Origin: Candidatus Synechococcus spongiarum SP3
GTDB lineage: Bacteria; Cyanobacteriota; Cyanobacteriia; PCC-6307; Cyanobiaceae
Assembly: GCA_001007665.1 (NCBI GenBank)
Contig: JXQG01000010.1
Location: forward strand, 1 to 40,247
DNA length: 40,247 nucleotides
Direction of reading: 5' to 3'
Below the pieces are notes generated by a model. The model made no database searches, had not been told where the DNA came from, and saw nothing but the letters and a program-made list of their open reading frames with translations. A program made the position numbers and the translations under genes. This document shows positions 1-10,748 of the stretch, one piece after another; the first letter of the stretch is position 1, and each line of letters begins with the position of its first letter.

Positions 1-1500
1 TGGATGATGGACCACATCATGAACAACCGGCTGAGCCTGGAATTTGGCCAAACCTTTGTGCGCATTCCCCTGGAAACATCCCCCAATATTGTCCACGGTG
101 ATGCTCTGGAGCTGGATTGGAAGGGGGTGTTGAAGCCGGAACAGTGTTCCTATCTCTTTGGGAATCCGCCGTTTGTGGGCCAGAGCTACCAGTCCAGAGA
201 ACAACGGGAGCAGATGCGAAAACTGACCAATCCCCACGGCAAGACCGGCTCACCGTTGGATTATGTTGGCGCCTGGTTTTTGAAAGCTGCCGGTTATGGG
301 ACCGGCGCCGTGCGCATCAGCTTCGTTGCCACCAATTCCCTCACCCAAGGGGAACAGGTGGCGTTGTTATGGCCGCGTCTGTTTGCCTCGGGTTTGGAGA
401 TCGTCTTCGCCCACCGCGCCTTTGCCTGGGGATCGGACGCACGGGGCAAGGCCCACGTCCACGTGGTGATCCTTGGCTTTGACCGACAAGAGAACGGGCG
501 CTTGGACAAACGACTGTTCAGTTATCCCCACCTCAACGGCGAGCCGGAGGAGACCCGTCACGCTGCGCTCTCCCCCTATCTATTCGATGCCAGCAATCTT
601 GCTGATCCGCATCTCGTCGTAACGGACAGCACCCGTCCTCTGTCATCCCGCCCGATCATGCAGCAAGGAGTGCGACCAATTGACGGTGGACACTTCATCT
701 TTTCTGATCGAGAGCGGCAGGATTTTCTGGAGCAAGAGCCCAATGCCAAGAGATTTTTCCGCCCGTTCATCGGCGCACGGGAACACATCAACGGGCTGTC
801 ACGGTGGATCCTTTTCCTGGAGGAGGCTGAACCGGAGATACTGCGCACCATGCCCCTTAGTGTGGAGCGCATCCGCCGCGTCCGCGCCATACGCCTGGCC
901 AGCAAAAGAGCTGCCACCGTCAGACTTGCTGAGACCCCAACGCGATTGGAGGGACGATCAATTCCCACCGCGCCGTTTTTGGTGATTCCTGAAGTCAGCT
1001 CAGAGCGGCGGGATTATATCCCCATCGGTTGGCTGAAGCCGCCAGTCATCCCCAGTAACCTGGTTCGTGTCATTCAGAACGCCACACTGGCAGATTTCGC
1101 CCTGCTCACCTCAGCCATGCACATGTCCTGGCTGCGCCACATCGGCGGGCGGTTGGAAAGTCGCTATCGCTATTCCATCGGACTCGTCTACAACACCTTC
1201 CCGTTGCCGCCCAAGGATGCAGACTTGTCAAAGCTGGAACCACTGGCCCAAGCCGTGCTGGATGCCCGTGCTGCCCATCCCGGCGCCGCCCTGGCTGATC
1301 TCTACGATCCAGACACCATGCCGCCCAACTTGCGGCGTGCCCATCAGGGGCTGGACCGGGGTGTGGATCGGCTTTATCGGCGCTCCGAGTTTGCTTCTGA
1401 AAGGGAGAGGGTGGAGTGTTTGTTGATGATGTATGAGGGGATGCAGGGGGTGTTGGGGGTGGGGCTAACCGGCAAGAAGAAGGGGAGGCGGGGACAGTAA
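1..1500 (+). CDS. MmeI-like DNA methyltransferase / type IIG restriction enzyme, C-terminal part
   Basis: The frame is open from the first base, so the gene begins upstream of the window and only its C-terminal ~500 residues are seen. The methyltransferase motif IV is visible as GNPPFVGQ (NPPF type, N6-adenine class) near residue 54. It is followed by conserved stretches of the MmeI-like family, including a SLTQGEQ-like segment, AFAWGSDARGKAHVHVVI and PSNLVRVI. The C-terminus has LDRGVDRLYRR...ERVECLLMMYE, typical of the MmeI C-terminal domain. Family members methylate adenine and often carry an N-terminal nuclease in the same polypeptide; that part is not in view. No internal stop is present in the visible part. 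The Avs-like gene follows after 43 bases on the same strand, which suggests a shared defence island. Family assignment is fairly secure; whether the enzyme is whole cannot be judged. Confidence 0.85.
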   Translation, partial: WMMDHIMNNRLSLEFGQTFVRIPLETSPNIVHGDALELDWKGVLKPEQCSYLFGNPPFVGQSYQSREQREQMRKLTNPHGKTGSPLDYVGAWFLKAAGYGTGAVRISFVATNSLTQGEQVALLWPRLFASGLEIVFAHRAFAWGSDARGKAHVHVVILGFDRQENGRLDKRLFSYPHLNGEPEETRHAALSPYLFDASNLADPHLVVTDSTRPLSSRPIMQQGVRPIDGGHFIFSDRERQDFLEQEPNAKRFFRPFIGAREHINGLSRWILFLEEAEPEILRTMPLSVERIRRVRAIRLASKRAATVRLAETPTRLEGRSIPTAPFLVIPEVSSERRDYIPIGWLKPPVIPSNLVRVIQNATLADFALLTSAMHMSWLRHIGGRLESRYRYSIGLVYNTFPLPPKDADLSKLEPLAQAVLDARAAHPGAALADLYDPDTMPPNLRRAHQGLDRGVDRLYRRSEFASERERVECLLMMYEGMQGVLGVGLTGKKKGRRGQ

Positions 1501-1543
1501 AGTCAACAATAGTTTCTTCAGCCCCAATTCTCGGGCTCTGAGA

Positions 1544-4500
1544 ATGACAACCCCAGCCACTGACTTTAGGCACATTCGCCCGTGGCGCGGCTCCCAGGAC
1601 CAAGCCTTTGAGGAGCTGTGCTACCAGTTACGGGATCCCACCCCGCAAGGCGCCGAACTGGTCAAAACCGGTAGCCCGGACGGCAGCTTGGAATGGTACG
1701 TCACTTGTCGCAACGGGGTGCAGTGGGGATGGCAAGTCAAGTATTCCTTTGATATAGACAATCTCCTCAAGGGAATGGAAAAATCTTTGAAGACCGTAGT
1801 TGAAAAACGTCCGAACTGCCGACGATTGACGTTCTGCATCCCTTTTGACTTGCCAGTCGCGTCTGAAGCTGGAAAACGCAAATCGGCCCGCCAAAAATTT
1901 GAGGACAAGAAAAAGTCCTGGCGGAAACGAATTCCGGGAGCGGAGCGGGTTTGCATAGAACTTTGGTCGGAAGGCAACCTTTTGGAACGGCTGGTCCAGC
2001 ACCCAGGCTAGAGGGGAATCACAAAATTCTTTTGGGATCAGGAGGTGTTCTCACCGGAGTGGTGTGTCAAACAAATGTCAATTGCCCATGAAAGTGCCGG
2101 AGGACGATACAGCCCACAATTGCACGTTCACATGCCAGTGTCATTTGCGTTGGAAGGTTTGGCTTTGTCCGAAGCCTACAGGAAGCGGTTCCGAGATGCT
2201 CGGAATCAGGTCTTGCAAGCAGCAGAACAAATCCAGGCATCAAATTACACTAGCCTTGGAGTAACAAACGACTTACGCCAACTCAAAAAGAAGCTACGTG
2301 AGTGGGAACAGGCTACACCAAAAAACATTATGCCACCCAGGCTGCTAGAACAATCTAACTTGCTTGATCTTACAAGTAGCTGCATCAGATTTATTTATAG
2401 TATCGAACTGCTAAGACTGCCTCAGTCTCAAAGGACGCAACAGCAAGATAGTATCAAACAGCGCATAGGTTTGTTGAAGCACGATATCTGGAAACTGGAT
2501 GGCGCGCTGAGGGAGTTTGAAAGTCTGCTATCAAGCTCGGCCTCCCAAGCAGCGGCCAACGGCACTCTATTGCTAAAAGGTGAAGCTGGTCAAGGCACGA
2601 CCCATTTGTTCTGCGACATGGGGGACCGCGCCGTCGCAGTAGGGCAGCCGGCAGTGGTCATCCTGTGCGGTTCTCTTTCCGGTCGTCACGTCTGGTCTGA
2701 AATCGCAGAGCAGTTGGGTCTTGGCGATATGGGATCTGAAGAGATTATCTCTGCCATGCAGGCAGTGGCAGAGGCGTCCAACGCACCTTTTCTGCTCCTA
2801 CTGGATGCGCTGAATGAAGTGGCCGACCCAAGGGCTTGGCAAGAGGAATTACCGCGGTTGTTTGCTGAAGTTGCTCCCAATCCCTGGATCTCCGTTGCTG
2901 TATCGGTAAGGTCCATGTTCTTGAGAATGGTGTTGCCACATGACGGTCTAAGGAACGTTACCGAGGTGGAGCACCCTGGATTTGACGGACAGGAATTGGA
3001 AGCGACGGAACGCTTCTTTGACGTTTTCAGTTTGGAGCAGCCCAGGATCCCGCTGCTGACGCCTGAGTTCACCAACCCGCTTTTCCTCAAGCTCTATTGT
3101 GAAAGTCTGCACGGAATGGACTTGTCTGCACCGCAATTGGGTGAAATACACTTCAGTCAGACCTTTAAGCAGTACCTGAAACAGAAAGAAAACAGAATTG
3201 TGTCGCACCTGAGAATGGACCCAGCATTGTGTCCAGTACAGAGGGCAATTGATGCGTTCAGCAAAGCTTTAGCTACAGTCAATCGTGAAACCCTGCCGTA
3301 TGAGAACGCCTCCCGCTTAATCAATGCATGTGGCCTTGGGCATTACCAATGGCCCAATACTCTGTTCGGGCAACTGCTGAGCGAAGGAGTCCTCAGCAAG
3401 GACTTAGCCTGGGATTCCGAGGTAAACGAACAAAGTCAGGTCGTCCAGTTCACCTATCAGCGGTTCGCCGACTACCAGGTGGCTTCCATCCTCTTGGGTC
3501 CGTTCAAAAGTGATGTCGATTCTTTGCAGCAAGCTTTGTCTCCTGACCAGCATCTTCGCCAGGTTATCCTGGATGCACCCCTTAATTGGCTCGAAGCGCT
3601 GGCGGTCCTGGTGCCTGAAAGATTCGGCATCGAACTTCAAGACGCTGCATCCTGGGACCATAATTCATACATTCAAAAAAGTTTGGATATGTTTTTTGTA
3701 GAAAGCATAAAAATACGGAAACCTTCCGCAACGACCAGAAGAACCTGCGATCTTCTAGCAGAAGTGCGGAAGAGAAATCCTGATCTTGAAGATACCATTC
3801 TGGAAACTCGGCTATCGGTAGCTACGCAGCCCCAACATCGGTTGAATGCATATTCTCTTCATCAGGCACTTAAAGCCATGTCAATGCCGGGTCGTGACCG
3901 GATATGGAGCATACCAACTTATGACACGCTTGATAAGGGCGGACCGTTGGACCGGCTGATTCGATGGGCGTCACGAGGCCGTCGCCCGGATTGTCCCCAC
4001 GATGTGGTAGAACTTGCTGCAATCACCTTGGCTTGGACATTCACGTCACCGAACCGCATACTGCGCGACTGCGCCACCAAAGCTCTATCTCAACTTCTCT
4101 CAACACACCTGTCCGTGTTGCCAACTCTCATCCCAAGATTTGCTGGGGTCAACGATCCCTACGTGATTGAACGGCTGGCGGTAGCATGTTACGGTGCCGT
4201 TCTCTGCGGCGGAACTTCGGAACCCCAGGCTGTTATCAACGCAGCCGCCGAATTGAAACAGATTGTTTTCGCTAATGATCAGCTTCCAAATCTCATCACA
4301 CGAGACGCTGTTCGAGGCATCTATGAATGGTGTCTTCGCAACAACTGGATTGAAAATGAGATCTACACCAAGATTTTACCTCCATATTCATCTGACCTTC
4401 CAGAGGAACCACCTACCAAAGAACAGATTATGCAAGACTACGATATCCGTAGCCAGAACAATGTTTCATTTCACTATACTTACAGTCAAATACTGAACTC

Positions 4501-5788
4501 AGTCTTTAAAATGGGAGATTTTGGTATCTATATTATTCAACCAAGTATTCACTGTTTTATCTCATACCGATTAGATAAAGACTTGCCAACGGAAAGACAA
4601 TATTTTGACACAGTATGGGCACAAAGATGGATATTCTATCGGGTCATTTTACTTGGATGGAACCCCCAGTATTTTGCTGAATTTGACAATCATTTGAACC
4701 ATTGGCATGTGAACGATTCTAGAACCGATCACAAGCCGGAACGGTTCGGCAAAAAATACCAATGGATTGCGTTTTATGATCTGATCACTAGGATTTCTGA
4801 TAATTTTCATATGAAGCCTGAGTATAGTGGAGAGCCAGTATCCTACAAAGGCCCTTGGCAGTTGTTTAGTCGCGATATCGATCCAACGTTACCGCCGCCG
4901 CTGCGGAAGAGAAACGAAGTTGGCGCAACCTTTCCAAAAGACCCCGGTCACTGGTGGGTTCCCTATGGGCCTCGTTATCATGAGGATGACCCACCTGCTG
5001 GAGATGACTGGGGAACAGACAGTCGCGACGTCCCAGAATTTGAACCACTCGTTAGATATCAAGACAGCGATGGAAACAGATAGGCCGTCCTTTACGCTCA
5101 GCATAGCTGGACCAGTGGAGTCTCATCATCAAGACTAAAGTGTTCACGATGTCGGGACTTTTGGGGTCACATTGAGAGCTGGCTCATCCGACCGGAACAG
5201 CATGATAGGATAGTTAATTATCTCAAGCAGTATACGTTAACGAACAATCAAACTAATAGACGAATGCCTAAAGGTACTCAACAAGCCGATAGTGCTTATC
5301 TGGGTGAATTGCCGTGGGCAATATCGTGCGATGACTCAACATACACCTGGAGACCCATTTACAACTATTGGAACAATGAGCCTACAGATTCTCTAGAAGT
5401 CTTGCCTTCTTGGGAAGAGTATCTTTGGGAAGGCAATATCAGAGATTGTTCCATAGATAACTCGGTAGAGGCTTGGTGTCCGTCGACTATCCTTTTTAAT
5501 GCCGGAACTCTCACCTGGTTACCAGGTACACGAGAGTGATAAGACCTAACAGGAGTGAGTGTAGCCCAGTCCATTAAGATCAGGGGCCATGGTGCCCTTC
5601 TTGTGCGCGAGGACTGGTTACAGCGAGCCTTGCAAAAAACAGGTCTTACTATGGTGTTTAGATGGCTAGGTCAAAAGCAGCTTTTTGAAACGGATAAAGT
5701 AGTGGGAAGTTGGCTTGAAATCAATGCGGTTGCATCGCTTAAACAGAAGCAGTGGACTTTTGAGAAACGACGATTAAATTTTAGATAG
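1544..5788 (+). pseudogene. Avs-type antiphage NTPase gene interrupted by four in-frame stops
   Basis: Four ORFs (1544-2011, 2045-5083, 5264-5539, 5555-5788) lie in one frame, separated only by TAG (2009), TAG (5081) and adjacent TGA-TAA (5537-5542). Reading through gives about 1414 codons with the architecture of Avs-type defence proteins. Residues 1-155 look like a Cap4/Mrr-like PD-(D/E)XK nuclease (RPWRGSQDQAFEELC, then GSLEWY and WGWQVKY, a QxK active-site motif). A STAND NTPase follows at about residues 330-650, with Walker B LLLLDALNE and a VSVRS sensor-like segment. A long C-terminal region comes next, including YLGELPWA and a C-terminal LLVREDWLQ...FRWLGQKQ block that reads like the usual end of such proteins. 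The Walker A is GEAGQGTTH, so the invariant Lys is Thr (codon 2597-2599). Known Avs proteins detect phage proteins and then cleave DNA. Here nonsense codons plus the Walker A change suggest a dead gene; readthrough or a consensus-sequence artefact remain possible. Base composition is AT-richer than the core genes. Confidence 0.75.
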
Positions 5789-5794
5789 GCGCTC

Positions 5795-5905
5795 TCAGAT
5801 TCGTTCAAAATACTGTCGCAGATATGCCCACAGCTTGGCCTTGCTGTGGGGATCAATCTGGGGAGGGCGCTCGTCAGGATGACATTGGAAGGGAAAGGGC
5901 GTCAT
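5795..5905 (-). pseudogene. 36-residue ORF, possible truncated partner (TcmP-like) of the DUF5131 gene
   Basis: This small minus-strand ORF is absent from the ORF track. Its ATG lies inside the 3' end of the DUF5131 gene (32-base overlap), and it encodes 36 residues ending in a PHSKAKLWAYLRQYFERI-like tail. DUF5131 (phage Gp37/Gp68-like) genes are often paired with a three-Cys-motif partner, TcmP, whose N-terminus has a similar K-L-x-x-L-x-x-Y pattern. The ORF stops 7 bases from the end of the Avs-like gene, which runs the opposite way. The simplest reading is a gene truncated where the Avs segment joined. The TcmP assignment rests on position and a short resemblance only; it could also be a chance ORF. 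Confidence 0.35.
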
Positions 5906-6644
5906 GACCGCTGTCCACTAAGACTTGGGCGGGCATCGCATTATACTCCACCCCCTCCAACTGACGGCCACCAGCCTTAGATGTGCGCCCTCCCCATTGT
6001 TTGAAGAAGAAATGCACTTCGGCATCTTGGCATTGATCCCGAATCTCGCGAACCCATTCCGAACGTAATGGACGGGCATGGGGACCGCTTTCACCGCCAA
6101 CAATCACCCAGGAAATTCCCTCCAGATCAAGGTCGCTAATGGATTCCAATAGGGGCTCAAGGGAGAGAAAGCGCACCTCCGCCGACGCCATGGAAAGGTG
6201 GTGAATGCGGGAGCGCACCGTACGGTCCTCCACGGAAACGCCACACCAGATATGGGGCGGTGCAGCGCAATCCTTATACCGATCCCTGAGGTAGTCCCGC
6301 ATCCGCAAGCTGCGCTTTGTGAGCACTTGATAGGTATGACGGCTCACTGCTTCCATCTGTGCAAAAACCCGATCAATAAAACCGCTGGGAACGTCTTTGT
6401 GAAAGAGATCTCCCATGGAGTTGACAAAAATCATCCGTGGCTTGCGCCATTGCGCTGGCTGGTCCAGTCGTGATTCCCAGAGGCGCAGGTTGAAGCCCTG
6501 CTCGTAGGGATGTCCAGGGGTGCCCCGCCAGCGCTCCGCAAAGCGCTCCGCATAGCAATGGTCGCATCCTCGTGAGACCTTGGTGCAGCCCGTCACCGGA
6601 TTCCAGGTGGCATCAGTCCACTCGATTGCCGAGTTGTCAGCCAT
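5874..6644 (-). CDS. DUF5131 family protein (phage Gp37/Gp68-like)
   Basis: This 256-residue protein starts SAIEWTDATWNPVTGC and carries the cysteine cluster GCTKVSRGCDHCYAERFAERW typical of DUF5131/phage Gp37-Gp68 proteins. Later blocks FVNSMGDLFH, YQVLTKR, IWCGVSVED, FLSLEPLL, VIVGGESG and FFFKQWGG are also family hallmarks. The Cys pattern resembles an iron-sulfur site and the fold is thought to be radical-SAM-like, but the reaction is not established. Such genes occur in phages and mobile regions, usually with TcmP; here only a 36-codon ORF overlaps the 3' end. The gene is intact, at the usual length, and has no upstream partner: dnaK ends 168 bases upstream on the same strand. Family assignment is firm; function is unknown. 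Confidence 0.88.
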   Translation of the reverse strand: MADNSAIEWTDATWNPVTGCTKVSRGCDHCYAERFAERWRGTPGHPYEQGFNLRLWESRLDQPAQWRKPRMIFVNSMGDLFHKDVPSGFIDRVFAQMEAVSRHTYQVLTKRSLRMRDYLRDRYKDCAAPPHIWCGVSVEDRTVRSRIHHLSMASAEVRFLSLEPLLESISDLDLEGISWVIVGGESGPHARPLRSEWVREIRDQCQDAEVHFFFKQWGGRTSKAGGRQLEGVEYNAMPAQVLVDSGHDALSLPMSS

Positions 6645-6793
6645 GCTGCCTGTGTTAAGGGCTTCATTCTGTCAACAGCCTTGCCTTTGGCTGCATCTGC
6701 AACGGAAAAAATTAACCGATTGGCAAGGTGGGCCGGACCGTAATCACGGAAGGACAGGGTGTGACCCCCAGCCCGGTCCCACTCCACTGGCAT

Positions 6794-6811
6794 GGGAGGC
6801 GCAAACCTCCC
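6794..6811 (-). terminator. Hairpin just after dnaK, possible terminator
   Basis: A perfect 6-bp stem (GGGAGG / CCTCCC, 6-base loop) starts one base beyond the dnaK stop codon. No clear T-tract follows on the minus strand, so factor-independent termination is uncertain; it may instead stabilise the dnaK mRNA 3' end. Confidence 0.35.
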
Positions 6812-6812
6812 T

Positions 6813-8747
6813 TTACTTGGTCTCCTTGGTCTCCGTGAAGTCCGCGTCAATCACGTCGTCGCCACTGCCGGCGCCACCTGTGGCGGCTCCAGCCCCTGCA
6901 GCGGCCGTTGGGTCCTGACCCGGGGCAGCACCGGAGCCTTGGCCAGCGGCTTGCTGGTAGACCGACGATCCTGCGGCATACAGGGCCTGCTGCACTTGTT
7001 CCTTCAGGGACTTGATGCGGTTCAGGTCTTCACCTTCCAGGGCTTCTTTGAGGTCCTTGTTGAGGCTTTCCACTTTTTCCTTCTCTGCTGCGGGCAGCTT
7101 CTCGCCCAAGTCGGCCAGTTGCTTTTCTGTCTGGTAGACGAGGCTGTCGGCCTCGTTGCGCACGTCAATGCGTTCCCGCTTCTGCTTGTCGGCAGCAGCA
7201 TTCTCTTCGGCATCCTTCACCATCCGATCCACCTCCTTGTCGTTCAGGGTGGAGGATCCCGTAATGGAGATGGACTGCTCCTTGCCGCTCCCTTCATCCC
7301 GGGCGGTGACATTCAAAATGCCGTTGGCATCAATGCTGAAGGTGACCTTGATCTGGGGCACGCCACGGGGCGCCGGGGGGATGCCTTCCAGCTTGAAGGT
7401 GCCCAGGCTCTTGTTGTCCTTGGCCATCTCCCGCTCACCCTGAAGCACCTGGATTTCCACGTTGGTCTGGCCATCCACTGCCGTGGAGTACACCTGCTCC
7501 TTTGCGGTGGGAATGGTGGTGTTGCGGTCAATCATCCTGGTCATCACGCCACCCAGGGTTTCCACCCCGAGAGACAGGGGCGTCACGTCCAGGAGCAGGA
7601 TGTCTTTCACGTCACCGGACAGCACGCCACCTTGGATGGCGGCGCCAACGGCCACCACCTCGTCGGGATTCACCGACTGGTTGGGATCCTTGCCGGTCAC
7701 CTTCTTCACCAGGTCCTTCACGGCAGGGATGCGGGTGGAGCCACCCACCATCACCACCTCGTCCAGTTCGCCCGGGGAAAGCTTGGCATCGGCTAGAGCC
7801 CTCTCCACCGGCGTGCGGCAGCGATCGATCAGATGGCTGGACAGTTCCTCGAAGCGGGCCCGGGTGATGGTCACGTTCAAGTGCTTGGGGCCGTCCTGGG
7901 TGGCGGTGATAAAGGGCAGATTGATCTCGCTCTGGGTGGCGCTGGAGAGTTCGATCTTTGCCTTCTCGGCGGCTTCCGTCAGCCGCTGCAGGGCCTGCTT
8001 GTCCTGACGCAGGTCAATCCCTTCTTCAGACTTGAACGTATGGGCCAGGTGGTCCACGATCATCTTGTCAAAGTCGTCACCGCCCAAGTGGGTGTCCCCG
8101 CTTGTTGCCAGCACCTCGCACAACCCGTCTTCCACTTCCAGAACGGAGACATCAAAGGTGCCTCCACCCAGGTCGAATACCAGGATGCGCTCGTTGTTCT
8201 TTTTCTCCAGGCCATAGGCCAGAGCCGCGGCGGTGGGTTCGTTGATGATGCGCAACACCTCCAGACCGGCAATCTTGCCGGCGTCCTTGGTGGCTTGGCG
8301 CTGGGAGTCGTTGAAGTAGGCGGGAACCGTTACTACCGCCTGGGCCACCTTGTCCCCCAGGTAGGTACTGGCATCGTCCGCCAGCTTGCGCAACACCTGG
8401 GCAGCCACTTCTTCCGGCGCAAACTCTTTCACCAGAACCGGGCAGTCAATTTTGACCCGGCCGCCGGCATTCTTCACCCCATAGGCCACTTCCTTGAGCT
8501 CCTCGCCCACCTCCTCCGTGCGGCGGCCAATGAACCGCTTGGCCGAATAGAAGGTGTTGCCAGGATTCATTACCGCCTGACGCTTGGCAATTTGCCCAAC
8601 AAGCTGGTCTTTGTTCTTGGTGTAGGCCACAACGGACGGGGTGGTGCGGAACCCTTCGGCGTTGGCGATCACCGTGGGCTTGCCACCCTCCATCACAGCG
8701 ACACAACTGTTGGTGGTGCCGAGATCAATGCCAACGACCTTGCCCAT
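6813..8747 (-). CDS. dnaK: Molecular chaperone DnaK (Hsp70)
   Basis: A 644-residue Hsp70 that refolds proteins with DnaJ and GrpE. The ATPase domain shows [17 protein letters not shown] at the start, [28 protein letters not shown] and [13 protein letters not shown]. The substrate domain begins near [20 protein letters not shown], and a Gly/Ala-rich tail ends in [15 protein letters not shown]. The ORF extends 34 codons upstream, but the start [10 protein letters not shown] at 8747 matches the family N-terminus. Sequence and length resemble the main housekeeping DnaK (DnaK2-type) of cyanobacteria rather than the divergent paralogues. The gene is divergent from aroE across a 122-base gap; I saw no CIRCE-like inverted repeat there. 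No lesions were seen. Confidence 0.97.
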   Translation of the reverse strand: MGKVVGIDLGTTNSCVAVMEGGKPTVIANAEGFRTTPSVVAYTKNKDQLVGQIAKRQAVMNPGNTFYSAKRFIGRRTEEVGEELKEVAYGVKNAGGRVKIDCPVLVKEFAPEEVAAQVLRKLADDASTYLGDKVAQAVVTVPAYFNDSQRQATKDAGKIAGLEVLRIINEPTAAALAYGLEKKNNERILVFDLGGGTFDVSVLEVEDGLCEVLATSGDTHLGGDDFDKMIVDHLAHTFKSEEGIDLRQDKQALQRLTEAAEKAKIELSSATQSEINLPFITATQDGPKHLNVTITRARFEELSSHLIDRCRTPVERALADAKLSPGELDEVVMVGGSTRIPAVKDLVKKVTGKDPNQSVNPDEVVAVGAAIQGGVLSGDVKDILLLDVTPLSLGVETLGGVMTRMIDRNTTIPTAKEQVYSTAVDGQTNVEIQVLQGEREMAKDNKSLGTFKLEGIPPAPRGVPQIKVTFSIDANGILNVTARDEGSGKEQSISITGSSTLNDKEVDRMVKDAEENAAADKQKRERIDVRNEADSLVYQTEKQLADLGEKLPAAEKEKVESLNKDLKEALEGEDLNRIKSLKEQVQQALYAAGSSVYQQAAGQGSGAAPGQDPTAAAGAGAATGGAGSGDDVIDADFTETKETK

Positions 8748-8869
8748 GGTTGCGATACCCGAGAACGTAACTTCTAAAAGCGTGATGCATCCTCCCCTAC
8801 CCTGCTCACTGCTGAAGAGGCGTGGTTCCCGAACCCTGCTTACGCTCAACCCAGCGTTTTCAAAGCCGC

Positions 8870-9760
8870 ATGACTGCTATTGGGGGGTCCACAAAGCTTC
8901 TGTCGGTGCTGGGTGATCCAGTGGGCCACTCCCTCTCCCCCATCCTGCAGAACGCTGCCATGGGCATGTTGGGTCTGGACTGGTGCTACATGGCGCTGCC
9001 GGTGTCTGCCGCTGCCTTGCCCGTTGCCCTGGAGGGGCTCCACGCCCTCGGGGCCGTCGGACTCAACGTGACCATTCCCCACAAGCAGGCGGTGATGCCC
9101 CTGCTTCATGGGGTGACGCCCCTGGCCCGGCGCATTGGCGCGGTCAACACCCTGCTGCGGCAGCCCCATGGCTGGGCCGGGGACAACACCGACATGGCGG
9201 GGTTCATGGCGCCCCTGCAGCGGCAGGGTGTGGATCTGAAGAACAAAACTGCCCTGGTGCTGGGTGGGGGTGGCAGTGCCCGAGCGGTGGTGGCTGGCTG
9301 CAGCGCCCTGGGCTGCGGGCGGATTCTGGTGGCCGGACGTGACCCACAGCGCCTGCAGCGGTTTCTGGCGGATGCCCAGTGCTTGGCGGACCATCTGGAG
9401 GGGGTGCCCTGGTCTGGACTGGATGCCGTTCTGGACGCAGTGGAGCTGGTGGTCAACGCCACACCCGTGGGCATGAGTCCTGCCATCGGCGACTGCCCCC
9501 TGAATCCCGGCCAGTTGGAGCGCCTCAGGCCCCACACCTGCGTCTACGACATCATTTACACCCCCCGGCCCACAACCCTGCTGCGCCAGGCCGGCGCCCG
9601 GGGCTGCGCCACCATCGATGGGCTGGCCATGCTGGTGGGGCAGGGAGCAGCGGCCCTACGCCTGTGGAGTGGTCGCCATGACGTGGATGAAGACGCCATG
9701 CTCAGGGCTGCCAGCGCCGCATTGGAGACGCCGCCTGAATTCCATGGCCCATCGGTCTAG
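8870..9760 (+). CDS. aroE: Shikimate dehydrogenase
   Basis: A 296-residue NADP-dependent enzyme that reduces 3-dehydroshikimate to shikimate in aromatic amino-acid synthesis. The substrate site is seen as [20 protein letters not shown] (catalytic Lys) and DNTDMAGF. The nucleotide-binding loop is [10 protein letters not shown] followed by AGRD, and NATPVGM is also present. The ORF track extends 16 codons further upstream, but [17 protein letters not shown] fits family starts better. The gene ends with TAG, showing that TAG is an ordinary stop in this genome. A Tic20-like gene follows after 26 bases. Confidence 0.95.
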   Translation: MTAIGGSTKLLSVLGDPVGHSLSPILQNAAMGMLGLDWCYMALPVSAAALPVALEGLHALGAVGLNVTIPHKQAVMPLLHGVTPLARRIGAVNTLLRQPHGWAGDNTDMAGFMAPLQRQGVDLKNKTALVLGGGGSARAVVAGCSALGCGRILVAGRDPQRLQRFLADAQCLADHLEGVPWSGLDAVLDAVELVVNATPVGMSPAIGDCPLNPGQLERLRPHTCVYDIIYTPRPTTLLRQAGARGCATIDGLAMLVGQGAAALRLWSGRHDVDEDAMLRAASAALETPPEFHGPSV

Positions 9761-9786
9761 CCTGGCTGTATCTGGTGGAGCCCCGC

Positions 9787-10278
9787 ATGAACTCTCTTCC
9801 CCTCTGGCAACGTGGGTTGGGTCTGGCCATGTATCTCCTGCCCTGGACCGATGCCCTGGCCCTGGGGCGTCCCTTCTTCGGCCTGGGGCTGGTGCCCCCA
9901 TCGGTGCAGACGGCCCTGATTCTTCCGGTGCTGCCCCTGAGCTGGGTCAGCGGTCTGGCGCCCTTTGGCCTGGGACCCATGCTGCTGTTGCTGGTGGTAT
10001 TTTTTGCGGTGGCGCGCAATCCACAAGCGCCCTATTTCCTCCGCTTCAATGCCCTGCAAGCCATCCTGGTGGATGTTGTTCTCCTGGTGGCCGGCTATGG
10101 ATTGGCCATTGTTGGCTGCCGCCCCGGCATCACGGAAGGTTTTGTTTGCGACGTCTTTGGCAACACCCTGTTTCTTGGCAGCCTGTTGCTGGTGATCTTC
10201 GCCTTTGTGGAGTGTATCCGCGGGCGGGAGCCCGAGCTTCCCAGCCTGTCGGATGCAGTGCGACTCCAACTCTTCTAA
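9787..10278 (+). CDS. Tic20-like membrane protein
   Basis: A 163-residue hydrophobic protein with about four membrane-spanning segments. [19 protein letters not shown] and the C-terminal [13 protein letters not shown] are characteristic of cyanobacterial Tic20-family proteins, the bacterial relatives of the chloroplast inner-envelope translocon component. Its role in cyanobacteria is unclear. A GTG four codons earlier (9775) could also serve as start; the ATG at 9787 gives a natural N-terminus ([10 protein letters not shown]). It lies between aroE and rpsF on the same strand. Confidence 0.8.
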   Translation: MNSLPLWQRGLGLAMYLLPWTDALALGRPFFGLGLVPPSVQTALILPVLPLSWVSGLAPFGLGPMLLLLVVFFAVARNPQAPYFLRFNALQAILVDVVLLVAGYGLAIVGCRPGITEGFVCDVFGNTLFLGSLLLVIFAFVECIRGREPELPSLSDAVRLQLF

Positions 10279-10334
10279 AGTCCGCCCAGCAGCGTAGATT
10301 GCCCCTTCACGGCACGCGCCTCACCACCACGTTC

Positions 10335-10748
10335 ATGACCACCACCGAAGCCCCAACCGCAATCCAGTCGGATCTCGGCTATTACGAGACCATGTACATC
10401 CTTCGGCCCGACATTGCCGAGGATGCCGTGAACAGCCATGTGAACAAATACCGGGACTGCATCCTGGGGGCTGAAGGGCAGGTGATTGACACCCAGATGC
10501 GGGGTAAGCGGCGTCTGGCCTATCCCATTGACAAGCACACCGAGGGGATTTACGTGCAGTTGCACCACTCCGGCAATGGTCAACAGGTGGCGGTGCTGGA
10601 GCGGACCATGGGGCTGAGCGATGATGTGATCCGCTACCTCACCATCAAGCTGAGCTCTGCCCCTGTCCCCCGCGACTCCCGCAGTGAGCAGGACAAGCCA
10701 GCGGACCATGCCCCTGCTCAGCCCCTCACCCAGCAGGATCAGGGGTGA
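10335..10748 (+). CDS. rpsF: 30S ribosomal protein S6
   Basis: A 137-residue S6 protein that binds the central domain of 16S rRNA with S18. [11 protein letters not shown] at the start of the fold and [20 protein letters not shown] in the middle are typical S6 blocks. The C-terminus has a polar, low-complexity extension ([11 protein letters not shown]...), as is usual for cyanobacterial S6. The track merges it into a longer ORF; the start [11 protein letters not shown] at 10335 is chosen by homology. Its last 10 bases overlap the end of argG on the opposite strand. Confidence 0.95.
   Translation: MTTTEAPTAIQSDLGYYETMYILRPDIAEDAVNSHVNKYRDCILGAEGQVIDTQMRGKRRLAYPIDKHTEGIYVQLHHSGNGQQVAVLERTMGLSDDVIRYLTIKLSSAPVPRDSRSEQDKPADHAPAQPLTQQDQG

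Noticed and set aside
5264-5539. Separate 91-codon gene
   Set aside because: It is in frame with and continues the Avs-like protein; the preceding 60 codons are also open, so it is a segment of the interrupted gene.
6792-8777. Long plus-strand ORFs of 334 and 314 codons opposite dnaK
   Set aside because: They are antisense shadows created by GC-rich codon bias in dnaK and show no family motif.
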